64,000 bases of DNA from contig NZ_CP018016.1 in assembly GCF_000280495.2 (NCBI RefSeq), forward strand, positions 5,518,001 through 5,582,000, read 5' to 3'. The position numbers and the translations under genes were made by a program. Each line of letters begins with the position of its first letter. Within the stretch, counting starts at the first letter, position 1. This document shows, one piece after another, positions 37,646 through 46,382 of this stretch. A model generated the notes under the pieces. That model was not told the DNA's origin, ran no database searches, and saw nothing but the letters and a program-made list of their open reading frames with translations. This DNA comes from Kosakonia radicincitans DSM 16656 (GTDB taxonomy: Bacteria > Pseudomonadota > Gammaproteobacteria > Enterobacterales > Enterobacteriaceae).

Positions 37646-40228
37646 ATGACAGTAAAACAATATTATATTCTGCCATTATTCTCTTTTGGGATAGCTGCCT
37701 GCACATGTTCATCAGTGAATGCGGCGGCAGAAAGCTGGTCATTTGATCCCGCACTGTTAGGTGGCGAAGAAGGAAGAAACGTTGATATTTCGGTTTTTAA
37801 CGAAGGAAGCCAGCTACCTGGAATTTACCCGGTAGACATTTTGCTAAATGGCGACGTGGTGGATTCCAGGGAGATGGTATTCCACCAGGCGCGTGATAAA
37901 AGTGGCAAGCGTTTTCTGAAAACCTGCCTGACTGAAGCACTGCTGACACAGTATGGCGTGAAAACAGAACAGTACCCTGGTCTGTTTGCCGCTCGCGCTT
38001 CAGAGAAAACAACCGATGACGAAACACAGCAATGTGCGGCGCTGACGGCTATTCCGCAGGCGACAGAAACATTCCAGTTTTATCGGCAGCAATTGTTGCT
38101 CAGTGTCCCGCAGGCAGCACTGCGCCCGAAGGTATCAGGTCTCGCGCCACAGGAACTCTGGGATGATGGCATTCCTGCCCTGCGGATGAATTACCGCATA
38201 AATACGGCCCGTTCGACGTCATCAGGCAGTGGATCCTCAACGAATAGCACCATATTTGCCCAGCTCGAACCGGGAGCGAATCTCGGTGCCTGGCGTTTGC
38301 GGAACCTGACAACCTGGCAGAAAGAGGGCCAATCGCCAGGAAAATGGCAGACAGCCTGGACCTATGCTGAACGCGGATTATATGGCCTGAAAAGCCGTCT
38401 GGCATTGGGGGATCGTTATACCCCGGCCGACATCTTTGACAGCATTCCATTTCGGGGAGTGATGCTTGGCTCCGATGAAGCAATGGTTCCCTATAACCAA
38501 AGAGAGTTCGCCCCTGTTATTCGGGGGATCGCGCATACGCAGGCCCGGATTGAAGTCAAACGTAGCAGTTATGTGATTTACAGCACCACCGTTGCACCAG
38601 GGCCGTTTGCGTTGACAGATCTTCCCTCCGCCGGTGACGGCGGCGACTTACAGGTGACAGTTTTTGAAAACGACGGGCACCAGCAAAGTTTTATTGTGCC
38701 CTCGACCACGCCAGCTATCGCGCTGCGTGAAGGTTACTTCAAATACAACCTGATGAGCGGTCGCTATCGCCCGTCAAATGGCGCGGTCAGCGATAGTTAT
38801 GTTGCTCAGGCGTCACTGATGTATGGGCTGCCATGGGGCATAACGGCCTACGGTGGTTTACAGGGCGCAGCCCATTACAGCGCAGCATCGCTGGGGTTAG
38901 GGGTATCACTCAATAGGTTGGGCGCTATTTCGCTGGATGGTATTCAGGAACAGAGAAAGCCGCACAGAAAAGCGCATGCACAAGGCAGCGCCTGGCGCGT
39001 GCGCTACAGCAAAAACATTGAAGCGACGAATACTGGATTCACATTTTCCAGCTACCGCTACGCATCGTCGGGATTTCACGGATTGTCGGCAGTGCTGGAC
39101 AGTGATCGGGCGCATGACGCTGGCGAATACCTGAATCAGAACAATTTGCGCCGTAAAACGCGCTCCAGCCTGACGCTCAGCCAGTCCCTGGGACAGTGGG
39201 GTTCAGTGAGCCTGACGGGGGCCAGGGAGAGCTACTGGCAACAGCGCGGGACGCGGGATGAGCTGATGGTCTCCTGGTCCACAAGTTTCCACGATGCCAC
39301 ATGCTCATTGAACTGGACGCAACGCCAGGAGCCGGTTTACCACAGCGGCGCGCAGCCAGCCGGGCGTAAAACGGATCGGGAAGTGAGTTTCTGGATTAGC
39401 CTGCCTCTGGATCGCTGGATGGGAAACCACACACGGGCCAGTTATCAGATGGTAAACGGGGATATACGCGGTGCGCAGCATGAGATGGGACTGAATGGCG
39501 ACAGTTTTGATCGCCGTCTGAGTTGGGATGTACGTGAACGGATGACGCCAGGCAACCCGGCGACTGACCGAAACAGCAGCCTGGTTAATCTGACCTGGCG
39601 CGGCGCTTATGGTGAATTGAAAGGCGGCTATCGCTATAGCCCATCCTCCCGACAGATGAATGCGGGCTTGGCTGGCGGCGTAGTGATTCATCGCCATGGG
39701 ATCACGCTGGGCCAGCCGCTGGGAGAAACCGTGGCGCTGGTGGAAGCGCCGGGCGCAGCAGGCGTATCGGCAGGCGATATCCCCGGAGTGAAAACCGATT
39801 TTCGTGGATACACCACGCTGGACTATGTGATGCCCTATCAGGCGAATTTAGTGACGCTCGATCCCAATACCCTACCCGCTGATGTTGAAGTCCCGCAAAC
39901 GGACACCCGGATAGTCCCCACAGCAGGTGCAGTCATCGCGGCGAAATTCTCAACCCGGACAGGTGCCCGTGCCGTCATCACGCTGACTCAGGCGAATAAC
40001 CGTCTGGTGCCCTTTGGCGCGTTGGTCACGCTTGCGGGTAATGAGACCAATACCGGAGCAGGCATTACGGGTGATGGTGGAGAGGTTTACATGAGCGGGC
40101 TTCCACAAACGGGAAGACTTCTGGTCTCGCTGGGTCATGAACGCTCGTGCATAGCGGACTACCGTCTGCCTGAAGAAAAAAGCTCGGCGGGTATCTATGC
40201 CCTTAGCGCAATGTGCCATTCAGCATGA
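37646..40228 (+). CDS. Outer membrane fimbrial usher (AfaC/Caf1A/SafC-like)
   Basis: 860-residue usher that recruits chaperone-subunit complexes and secretes the growing fibre. It has a signal peptide ending near VNA (residue 27), an N-terminal chaperone-binding domain starting SWSFDPALLGGEE, a 24-strand barrel with plug, and C-terminal domains ending with a cysteine pair (CIADYR...MCHSA). The length is standard for the family. A 229-base A/T-rich gap separates it from the chaperone gene, which is unusual inside such operons, and no clear ribosome binding site is seen before the ATG. The downstream gene starts at or near its stop codon. Confidence 0.95.
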   Translation: MTVKQYYILPLFSFGIAACTCSSVNAAAESWSFDPALLGGEEGRNVDISVFNEGSQLPGIYPVDILLNGDVVDSREMVFHQARDKSGKRFLKTCLTEALLTQYGVKTEQYPGLFAARASEKTTDDETQQCAALTAIPQATETFQFYRQQLLLSVPQAALRPKVSGLAPQELWDDGIPALRMNYRINTARSTSSGSGSSTNSTIFAQLEPGANLGAWRLRNLTTWQKEGQSPGKWQTAWTYAERGLYGLKSRLALGDRYTPADIFDSIPFRGVMLGSDEAMVPYNQREFAPVIRGIAHTQARIEVKRSSYVIYSTTVAPGPFALTDLPSAGDGGDLQVTVFENDGHQQSFIVPSTTPAIALREGYFKYNLMSGRYRPSNGAVSDSYVAQASLMYGLPWGITAYGGLQGAAHYSAASLGLGVSLNRLGAISLDGIQEQRKPHRKAHAQGSAWRVRYSKNIEATNTGFTFSSYRYASSGFHGLSAVLDSDRAHDAGEYLNQNNLRRKTRSSLTLSQSLGQWGSVSLTGARESYWQQRGTRDELMVSWSTSFHDATCSLNWTQRQEPVYHSGAQPAGRKTDREVSFWISLPLDRWMGNHTRASYQMVNGDIRGAQHEMGLNGDSFDRRLSWDVRERMTPGNPATDRNSSLVNLTWRGAYGELKGGYRYSPSSRQMNAGLAGGVVIHRHGITLGQPLGETVALVEAPGAAGVSAGDIPGVKTDFRGYTTLDYVMPYQANLVTLDPNTLPADVEVPQTDTRIVPTAGAVIAAKFSTRTGARAVITLTQANNRLVPFGALVTLAGNETNTGAGITGDGGEVYMSGLPQTGRLLVSLGHERSCIADYRLPEEKSSAGIYALSAMCHSA

Positions 40229-40239
40229 AGGTATCTGAA

Positions 40240-40683
40240 ATGAAAAAGAAAATCGCACTCCCGTTACTGATAGCAACCGCGATCTGTTTACCCGCAGCAG
40301 AGGCGCAGGCAGCGGAAACCATACCAGAAGTCACGCTGAACATACGTCCGCCCCAGGACACCAAATTGCGTGATGGCACTGTTATCGGCCGCGGCCGGAT
40401 GGTTTTTCAGGAGGCACATTCCGGGTATCTGGTCTGGCTGAATGCACAGAAGAGCACTTCGGCACCGGGGCGATATGTCCTGACGGGAAAGCGTGATTCT
40501 GCGCACCAATTGCGGATCCGGCTGGCAGGTGAAGGCTGGTCAGGGGAGAACAAGGATCGAGGCGGCATCGTCAGGAGCACTTCCGCGACGCGAGCCAGCT
40601 TTCAGATTGTCATCGACGGAAACCAGCAAGCCGTTGCCGATGAGTACGTCATTACGGCCAACGCGCTTGCCATCGTCCCCTGA
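40240..40683 (+). CDS. Fimbrial tip/invasin-like minor subunit, AfaD/SafD family
   Basis: 147-residue secreted protein with a signal peptide (cleavage near AQA). The mature part resembles AfaD-type subunits, with segments LRDGTVIGRGRMVFQEAHSGY, LVWLNAQK, HQLRIRLAGEGW and IDGNQQAVADEY. AfaD-like subunits cap or associate with Afa/Dra/Saf fibres and can promote invasion. As I recall AfaD, it has a disulfide between a cysteine before the EAHTG segment and one near the C-terminus; here these positions are Phe and Leu, and the mature protein has no cysteine. ATG at 40240 has AAGG nine bases upstream; an alternative ATG at 40225 overlaps the usher stop (ATGA). Confidence 0.82.
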   Translation: MKKKIALPLLIATAICLPAAEAQAAETIPEVTLNIRPPQDTKLRDGTVIGRGRMVFQEAHSGYLVWLNAQKSTSAPGRYVLTGKRDSAHQLRIRLAGEGWSGENKDRGGIVRSTSATRASFQIVIDGNQQAVADEYVITANALAIVP

Positions 40684-40821
40684 ACAATGAGCACAACGCA
40701 TTACGCTGGCTTCAGGATCGGAAGCCTGCGCAACAGGTTGTCACCTGTAAAGGTGACGCCACCCACGTCCAGGTATGCGGCGCGGGATCAATTAACGATG
40801 ATGAAACTAAAGGAATGATTT

Positions 40822-41328
40822 ATGAAAAAGATAATGCTGACCACCTTACTGGCGCTGATGAGCAGCCAGAGTTTTGCCGCGCTGACATCCCACGGTAGCG
40901 CCACCACCAGCATGACCCTTAACGCACCAGCAATATGGAGCATCACCAAAGGCGTAGAAGCAGAAGGAATCCTTGGGGCTGGCAACACCTATACCGACGA
41001 CAGCATTCTGAACCATGCCGCGACCATCATTATTAAAAACGAGTCGACGGCTGCGGGCACGTACTACATTCGCGGACAAGGGGACTCCCTTGAGACTGAC
41101 GGCACAATTGTGTGGGTCAATGCCAGCGACAGTGCGCAAAAACACGTTGTATCAAATCTTACCACCACGCTCGACAGTACCTGGAGTGCTGCCGACACCG
41201 CCTTTAAATCGAACAACCCGCTGGGTGCAGGCGATGAGAAAACGTTCAGTTTTTATGGGCAGGCCGGCGATACATTTGAACCCGGCACTTATAACCTCTC
41301 GATCGAGTTGTTAACTGAAACGCCGTAA
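40822..41328 (+). CDS. Major fimbrial subunit 1, cysteine-free Afa/Saf/Caf1-type pilin
   Basis: 168-residue pilin with a signal peptide (cleavage SQSFA/ALTSHG). The mature N-terminus GSATTSMTLNAPAIWSI has the alternating small/hydrophobic pattern of a donor strand, and the C-terminus FEPGTYNLSIELLTETP has the final beta strand of the fold. There are no cysteines, as in Caf1 and SafA and unlike DraE/AfaE. The Shine-Dalgarno AAAGGA lies 7 bases before the ATG. It is about three-quarters identical to the next gene, a tandem paralogue of the same length. Confidence 0.85.
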   Translation: MKKIMLTTLLALMSSQSFAALTSHGSATTSMTLNAPAIWSITKGVEAEGILGAGNTYTDDSILNHAATIIIKNESTAAGTYYIRGQGDSLETDGTIVWVNASDSAQKHVVSNLTTTLDSTWSAADTAFKSNNPLGAGDEKTFSFYGQAGDTFEPGTYNLSIELLTETP

Positions 41329-41476
41329 CACCGCTGCGTGAGGTCACGCTGGCATAGAGGGTTAACTGCTCTACCCATTTTTACGGTTTTCCTGAATGAG
41401 AAGCCGCACCACAGCTTTTGTGTCTTTGTCGCATCCAAAGTTGTGTAATGACAATGAAATTAAAGGAATGATGATA

Positions 41477-41983
41477 ATGAAAAAAGTAATGCTAACTACT
41501 TTACTGACCCTGATGAGCAACCAGAGTTTTGCGGCACTGACATCCCATGGAAGCGCGACCACCTCCATGACGCTGAATGCGCCAACATCATGGAGCATTA
41601 CCAAAGGCATGGACGCTGAAGGAACGCTGGGGGCAGGCAATATCTATACTGGCGATTCTATTATGGATCATGCTGCGACCATCATTATTAAAAACGGATC
41701 GACCACCGCAGGCACTTATTACATCCGTGGGCAGGGGGATTCTCGCGGGAGTAATGGCGATATCGTATGGGTTAGCACCAGTAACAGCGCGGAGAAACAC
41801 CTTGTGCCGAATCTGGGGGTCAATCTCGACAGTACCTGGAGCGCGGCGGACGATGCTTATAAATCCAATAACCCGCTGGCGGCTGGCGCGGAGCAAACAT
41901 TCAGCTTTTATGGCCAGGATGGCGATGTGTTTGAACCCGGCGTCTACACCCTCTCTCTGGAGTTGTTAACCGAAACGCCGTAA
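41477..41983 (+). CDS. Major fimbrial subunit 2, paralogue of the preceding pilin
   Basis: 168-residue pilin with the same signal peptide pattern (SNQSFA/ALTSHG), the same length and no cysteines. It differs from subunit 1 mainly around residues 90-116 (RGSNGDIVWVSTSNS against LETDGTIVWVNASDS), probably an exposed face. The start at 41477 follows AAAGGA; the same AAAGGAATGAT context precedes both pilin genes, indicating a tandem duplication that included the ribosome binding site. It is the last gene of the operon, convergent with metE. Whether the two pilins form one mixed fibre or alternate cannot be told from sequence. Confidence 0.85.
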   Translation: MKKVMLTTLLTLMSNQSFAALTSHGSATTSMTLNAPTSWSITKGMDAEGTLGAGNIYTGDSIMDHAATIIIKNGSTTAGTYYIRGQGDSRGSNGDIVWVSTSNSAEKHLVPNLGVNLDSTWSAADDAYKSNNPLAAGAEQTFSFYGQDGDVFEPGVYTLSLELLTETP

Positions 41984-41989
41984 TACCTC

Positions 41990-42020
41990 AAAAAACGCCG
42001 CCGGGGAACATTCCGGCGGC
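41990..42020 (-). terminator. metE terminator
   Basis: GCCGCCGG / CCGGCGGC stem (41997-42004, 42013-42020) followed on the minus strand by GTTTTTT. It lies in the 47-base gap between the convergent pilin and metE genes. In the plus direction the hairpin has no T-run. Confidence 0.88.
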
Positions 42021-42030
42021 GCATGGCTGT

Positions 42031-44292
42031 TTACTGCTGACGCAGGTTCTGCGCGGCTTTCACCATGTTAGCCAGCGCGGCGCGGGTTTCCGGCCAGCCG
42101 CGGGTTTTCAGACCGCAATCCGGGTTCACCCACAAACGCTGTGCCGGAATGCGCTGCGCCGCTTTTTGCAGCAGGGCTTCGATCCACTCCACGCTCGGCA
42201 CGTTCGGCGAGTGAATGTCGTACACGCCCGGTCCGATTTCGTTCGGGTATTCGAACTCTTCGAACGACTCCAGCAGTTCCATATCCGAACGCGAGGTTTC
42301 GATGGTGATCACATCCGCATCCAGCGCGGCGATAGAATCCATGATGTCGTTGAACTCGCAATAACACATATGTGTGTGGATCTGCGTGTCATCTTTCGCC
42401 ACCGCCGCATTAATACGGAACGCTTCCACACCCCACGCCAGATAAGCCTCCCAGTCGCTGCGGCGCAGCGGTAAACCTTCGCGCAGTGCTGGTTCGTCGA
42501 TCTGGATGATGCCAATGCCAGCAGCTTCCAGATCGGCCACTTCATCACGCAGCGCCAGCGCGATCTGTTTGGCGATGGTTTCGCGGGTGACATCTTCGCG
42601 CGGGAAAGACCAGCAGAGGATGGTGACCGGACCGGTCAGCATGCCTTTGACCGGTTTGTCGGTCAGCGATTGTGCGTACTTCGCCCACTCGACGGTAATC
42701 GCTTCCGGGCGGCTCACATCGCCGATCACTACCGGCGGCTTCACGCAGCGAGAGCCGTAGCTCTGTACCCAGCCATTTTGCGTAAAGACGAAACCATCAA
42801 GGTGTTCACCGAAGTATTCCACCATGTCGTTACGTTCAGCTTCGCCGTGTACCAGCACATCCAGCCCCAAATGCTCCTGTTCAATAATCGCCTGTTTAAT
42901 GTGTTCAGCGATGCCGGTGCGGTAATTGCCCGCATCTAAACGTCCCTGTTTAAAATCCAGACGCAAGCCGCGGATCTCGGTGGTTTGCGGGAACGAGCCG
43001 ATAGTCGTGGTCGGCCACGCTGGCAGGTTGAAACGCACGCGCTGCGCTTGTGCACGCTCAGCGTACGGACGCGCGCGCTGGCTGTCCTGCGCGGTGATCG
43101 CCGCCAGACGTTTTGCCACCGCCGGGTTGTGCACGCGGGTAGAGTGGCGGCGCGCCTGGATCGGGGCGCTCCATTCATTCAGTTTTTCTGTGTTGCCGCT
43201 GTTCAGGGCATCACGTAATAGCGCCAGTTCTTCACATTTTTGCAGGGCGAAGGCGAACCAGCTTTTCACTTCGGCATCAAGACGTGTCTCAACACTCAGA
43301 TCGATCGGGCTGTGCAGCAGCGAGCAGGAAGAGGCAACCCATAGCGGGCGTTTGCCGACCACATCCTTAATCTGCGCATATTTTTCACTCAGATCGGCGC
43401 GCCAGACGTTACGGCCATTCACCAGACCGGCAGAGAGCAGCCAGTCGGCAGGCAGACGCTGATGCAGCTGCGCAACGTTGTCTTTACCGTGTACCAGATC
43501 GACATGCAGACCCTGCACCGGCAACGCGGTAATGGTGTCCAGGTTCGGCGTGACGCCTTCGAAATAGGTGGTCAGCAACAGTTTTACTTTGCCGTTCAGG
43601 GCGTCATACGCCGGTTTGAAGGCGTCCAGCCACGCTTGCGGTAGTTCCAGCACCAGCGCCGGTTCGTCTATCTGCACCCACTCAATACCGCGTTTCGCCA
43701 GTTCGGCCAGCACTTGCTGGTAAACCGGCAAAATATCGTTCAGCAGGCTTAAGCGATCGAATTGTTCGCCTTTCACTTTGCCCAGCCACAGGTATGTGAC
43801 CGGCCCAAGCAGTACGGGTTTCACCTTGTGGCCCAGCGCCAACGCTTCGTCCACTTCATCCAGCAGTTGCGTCCAGGTCAGTTTGAACTGCTGGCCTTTG
43901 CTGAATTCCGGCACCATGTAGTGGTAGTTGGTGTTAAACCATTTGGTCATCTCTGCCGCTGCCGCCGGTTCGCCGGTCGGTGCGCGACCGCGGCCGATGC
44001 GGAACAGGGTGTCGATATCGACAGAGCCGTCGTTGTTCTGATGACGAGCCGGCACATTGCCCAGCAGCAGGCTGGTGGTCAGAACATGGTCGTACCAGGC
44101 GAAATCACCGACCGGCAGCAGGTCGATCCCGGCCTGTTTTTGTTGATCCCAGTGACGGGCGCGCAGCTCGCTCCCTACCGCCAGCAGTTCTTCGCGAGAA
44201 GAATTCCCCGCCCAGTAACTTTCTTGCGCTTTTTTCAGCTCGCGACGCAGGCCGACGCGAGGAAAACCGAGGGTGTGGTTTTGTATTGTCAT
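42031..44292 (-). CDS. metE: Cobalamin-independent methionine synthase
   Basis: 753-residue zinc enzyme that transfers the methyl group from 5-methyltetrahydrofolate (polyglutamate) to homocysteine. Zinc-ligand segments [11 protein letters not shown] and, near the C-terminus, [12 protein letters not shown] are present. The length equals E. coli MetE. It is divergent from its activator gene metR, with a MetJ operator upstream and an ERIC element in its leader. It is expected to be induced by homocysteine-MetR and repressed by SAM-MetJ. Confidence 0.98.
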   Translation of the reverse strand: MTIQNHTLGFPRVGLRRELKKAQESYWAGNSSREELLAVGSELRARHWDQQKQAGIDLLPVGDFAWYDHVLTTSLLLGNVPARHQNNDGSVDIDTLFRIGRGRAPTGEPAAAAEMTKWFNTNYHYMVPEFSKGQQFKLTWTQLLDEVDEALALGHKVKPVLLGPVTYLWLGKVKGEQFDRLSLLNDILPVYQQVLAELAKRGIEWVQIDEPALVLELPQAWLDAFKPAYDALNGKVKLLLTTYFEGVTPNLDTITALPVQGLHVDLVHGKDNVAQLHQRLPADWLLSAGLVNGRNVWRADLSEKYAQIKDVVGKRPLWVASSCSLLHSPIDLSVETRLDAEVKSWFAFALQKCEELALLRDALNSGNTEKLNEWSAPIQARRHSTRVHNPAVAKRLAAITAQDSQRARPYAERAQAQRVRFNLPAWPTTTIGSFPQTTEIRGLRLDFKQGRLDAGNYRTGIAEHIKQAIIEQEHLGLDVLVHGEAERNDMVEYFGEHLDGFVFTQNGWVQSYGSRCVKPPVVIGDVSRPEAITVEWAKYAQSLTDKPVKGMLTGPVTILCWSFPREDVTRETIAKQIALALRDEVADLEAAGIGIIQIDEPALREGLPLRRSDWEAYLAWGVEAFRINAAVAKDDTQIHTHMCYCEFNDIMDSIAALDADVITIETSRSDMELLESFEEFEYPNEIGPGVYDIHSPNVPSVEWIEALLQKAAQRIPAQRLWVNPDCGLKTRGWPETRAALANMVKAAQNLRQQ

Positions 44293-44323
44293 GTCTTCTT
44301 CCTTTAATTATTTGATTCTGAAT

Positions 44324-44448
44324 GTAAAACTCTAAATAGTTCGGCTGGCAGGAAGGCGGCAACGTAGCGTGTCCCCAGGAGCTTACTGAAGTAAGTGACT
44401 GGGGCGCGCAAGGCAGTCAACGCACCTGCAAGTCGAAATATGACGAGT
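44324..44448. repeat. ERIC element in the metE leader
   Basis: Nearly full-length ERIC repeat: GGCAGGAAGGCGGCAACG, then TCCCCAGGAGCTTACTGAA / GTAAGTGACTGGGG as the central inverted repeat, then GGCAGTCAACGCACCTGCAAGT and ATATGACGA at the end. Boundaries are approximate. It lies between the predicted metE transcription start and the metE start codon. Confidence 0.9.
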
Positions 44449-44450
44449 TT

Positions 44451-44474
44451 AGACGTCCAGATGTTTACACATCC
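44451..44474. promoter_or_regulatory. MetJ operator (tandem met boxes)
   Basis: Three adjacent 8-mers, AGACGTCC, AGATGTTT and ACACATCC, matching the met box AGACGTCT at 7, 6 and 5 positions. They overlap the predicted metE transcription start, as expected for repression by MetJ-SAM. Confidence 0.8.
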
Positions 44475-44503
44475 ATATTGTGAAGGTACTGTATAAACCT
44501 CAA
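44475..44503 (-). promoter_or_regulatory. metE promoter candidate
   Basis: Minus strand TTGAGG (44498-44503), 17-base spacer, CAATAT (44475-44480), next to the met boxes. The weak -10 fits a promoter that depends on MetR activation. Confidence 0.6.
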
Positions 44504-44525
44504 GCGCAAATTGTTCATGCCGGGG

Positions 44526-44538
44526 TGAAGGACATTCA
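44526..44538. promoter_or_regulatory. MetR-box-like site
   Basis: Minus strand TGAATGTCCTTCA fits the MetR consensus TGAANNTNNTTCA. It abuts the metR start codon, so it could serve MetR activation of metE and autoregulation. The match is by sequence only. Confidence 0.5.
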
Positions 44539-45491
44539 TGATCGAAATTAAACACCTGAAAACGCTACAGGCGTTACGAAACAGCGGGTCGCTGGCTGCA
44601 GCAGCGGCAACGTTGCATCAGACGCAGTCGGCGCTTTCCCACCAGTTCAGCGATCTGGAACAACGCCTCGGCTTTCGTCTGTTTGTGCGTAAAAGTCAGC
44701 CGCTGCGTTTTACGCCGCAGGGCGAGATCCTGCTGCAACTGGCCAATCAGGTTCTGCCGCAAATCAGCCGCGCGCTGCAGGCTTGTAACGAGCCGCAGCA
44801 AGCCACGTTGCGCATCGCGATTGAGTGCCATAGCTGTATTCAATGGCTAACGCCTGCACTTGAGAACTTCCGCCAGAACTGGCCGCAGGTGGAGATGGAT
44901 TTCAAATCCGGCGTAACCTTTGACCCGCAGCCTGCGCTACAACAGGGTGAGCTTGACCTGGTGATGACATCCGACATTCTGCCGCGCAGCGGCCTGCACT
45001 ATTCACCGATGTTTGATTTTGAGGTACGGCTGGTGATGGCGCCGGATCATCCGCTGGCGGCAAAAGCGCGCATCACACCGGACGATCTTGCCAGCGAAAC
45101 GCTGCTGATCTACCCGGTGCAGCGTAGCCGCCTTGATATCTGGCGTCATTTCCTGCAACCGGCGGGCATCAGCCCGGCGCTGAAAAGCGTTGATAACACG
45201 CTATTGTTGATTCAGATGGTTGCCGCCCGGATGGGGATCGCGGCGCTGCCGCACTGGGTGGTGGAGAGTTTTGAACGCCAGGGTCTGGTGGTGACCAAAA
45301 CCCTGGGCGAAGGATTGTGGAGCCGGCTGTACGCGGCGGTGCGCGACGGCGAGCAGCGTCAGCCGGTTACGGAAGCGTTTATTCGCTCAGCGCGGAACCA
45401 CGCGTGCGATCACCTGCCGTTTGTGCGGAGCGCGGAGCGACCCAACGGCGATGTACCCACAGCGAAGCCATTATCACCGAACCACCAATAA
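44538..45491 (+). CDS. metR: LysR-family activator of methionine genes
   Basis: 317-residue LysR-type regulator that senses homocysteine and activates metE, metH and glyA. The helix-turn-helix lies in residues about 1-60 ([20 protein letters not shown]) and the effector domain at about 90-300. It is divergent from metE. Its last 113 bases overlap the 3' end of bioP on the opposite strand. Confidence 0.97.
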   Translation: MIEIKHLKTLQALRNSGSLAAAAATLHQTQSALSHQFSDLEQRLGFRLFVRKSQPLRFTPQGEILLQLANQVLPQISRALQACNEPQQATLRIAIECHSCIQWLTPALENFRQNWPQVEMDFKSGVTFDPQPALQQGELDLVMTSDILPRSGLHYSPMFDFEVRLVMAPDHPLAAKARITPDDLASETLLIYPVQRSRLDIWRHFLQPAGISPALKSVDNTLLLIQMVAARMGIAALPHWVVESFERQGLVVTKTLGEGLWSRLYAAVRDGEQRQPVTEAFIRSARNHACDHLPFVRSAERPNGDVPTAKPLSPNHQ

Positions 45492-46278
45492 TAAAGCTCG
45501 GCCAGTGCGGCTGTTCCTGCCAGATAGCGAGGTTGACCAGCAGCCCGGCGGGAACATGCACATTGTTCATAATGCCGAGCGTCCCGGCGTCAACCTGCGT
45601 TGCGCCGTAGTTCCACATAAAGTAACCCAGACCGGAAGCGACCACGCCCAGCCATACCAGCACGCCCCACTGCAAAGTGGTTGTCGGCAGCTTCTGCGGG
45701 TTACCCATCACAAACCATGCGGTGACAGCAACAACAAATGCCCCCAGATAGAACCACGCAAAGGCGTTATGCTGCGGCATGGGCCGCGTTTCCATCAGGA
45801 GTTTATAACCAACCATGCCAATGGCGAAGCTGATGTTCGCCAGCTGTACCAGAATCAAACCGATCCAGAAGTGATCGCTGACTTTGTCATAACGAATAAT
45901 CGCCGCGCCAATCACCGCCAGCCCGGCGCTCAGGGCGTAGCTCCAGCGCAGCCCGCGCTTACTCAGCAGATCGTAAATCAGCGTAACGTACAGCGGCGTG
46001 AAGACAGTAAACAGCAGGAATTCAGAGACCGTCAGGTAGAGATACGCCTGAAAGCTGAACAGGTACATAATGCCAAGCTGCATCGCGCCCACCAGCATAT
46101 ACAGGCCAATGGTTTTCAGGTTGTGCCCGCGCGTGCGCAGGAACGGTAAAAACACCAGCGCCGCCAGCCCCACGCGCATCAGCACGGAGAAATAGCTGTC
46201 GACATGGCCAGCAAGGTATTCGCCTATCAGGCTAAAGGAAAAGGCCCACAGGATCGTGGTGATGATCAGTAACGCCAC
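45379..46278 (-). CDS. bioP: Biotin transporter (EamA/DMT family)
   Basis: 299-residue inner-membrane protein with ten predicted helices in two EamA repeats, matching E. coli YigM (BioP), the biotin importer. Recognisable segments include [16 protein letters not shown] at the N-terminus and the charged tail [16 protein letters not shown]. The 3' end overlaps metR antisense by 113 bases, so the transcripts can pair. Confidence 0.93.
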   Translation of the reverse strand: MALLIITTILWAFSFSLIGEYLAGHVDSYFSVLMRVGLAALVFLPFLRTRGHNLKTIGLYMLVGAMQLGIMYLFSFQAYLYLTVSEFLLFTVFTPLYVTLIYDLLSKRGLRWSYALSAGLAVIGAAIIRYDKVSDHFWIGLILVQLANISFAIGMVGYKLLMETRPMPQHNAFAWFYLGAFVVAVTAWFVMGNPQKLPTTTLQWGVLVWLGVVASGLGYFMWNYGATQVDAGTLGIMNNVHVPAGLLVNLAIWQEQPHWPSFIIGGSVIMASLWVHRRWVAPRSAQTAGDRTRGSALSE

Positions 46279-46382
46279 AATGAAGCTCTCTCAAAATAGT
46301 GAGGCTTCATTGTAGCGAACTCAATTGCGCAAAGTTTGAGTATTTGGTTGACGTCTGATTATTTAATAACCAGACATCAATC

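Noticed and set aside
40684..40960. Open frame running through the AfaD-pilin spacer (NEHNALRWLQDRKPAQQ...)
   Set aside because: It has no start signal, overlaps the pilin start out of frame and matches no known family; chance openness is likely at this length.
41329..41476. Possible terminator between the two pilin genes (GCGTGA/TCACGC, 41336-41349)
   Set aside because: The stem is only six base pairs and no T-run follows, so I do not claim that the operon is split here.
42068..43644. Frames of 80-180 codons inside metE
   Set aside because: They come from G/C-rich third positions of metE; none has a start signal or recognisable protein.
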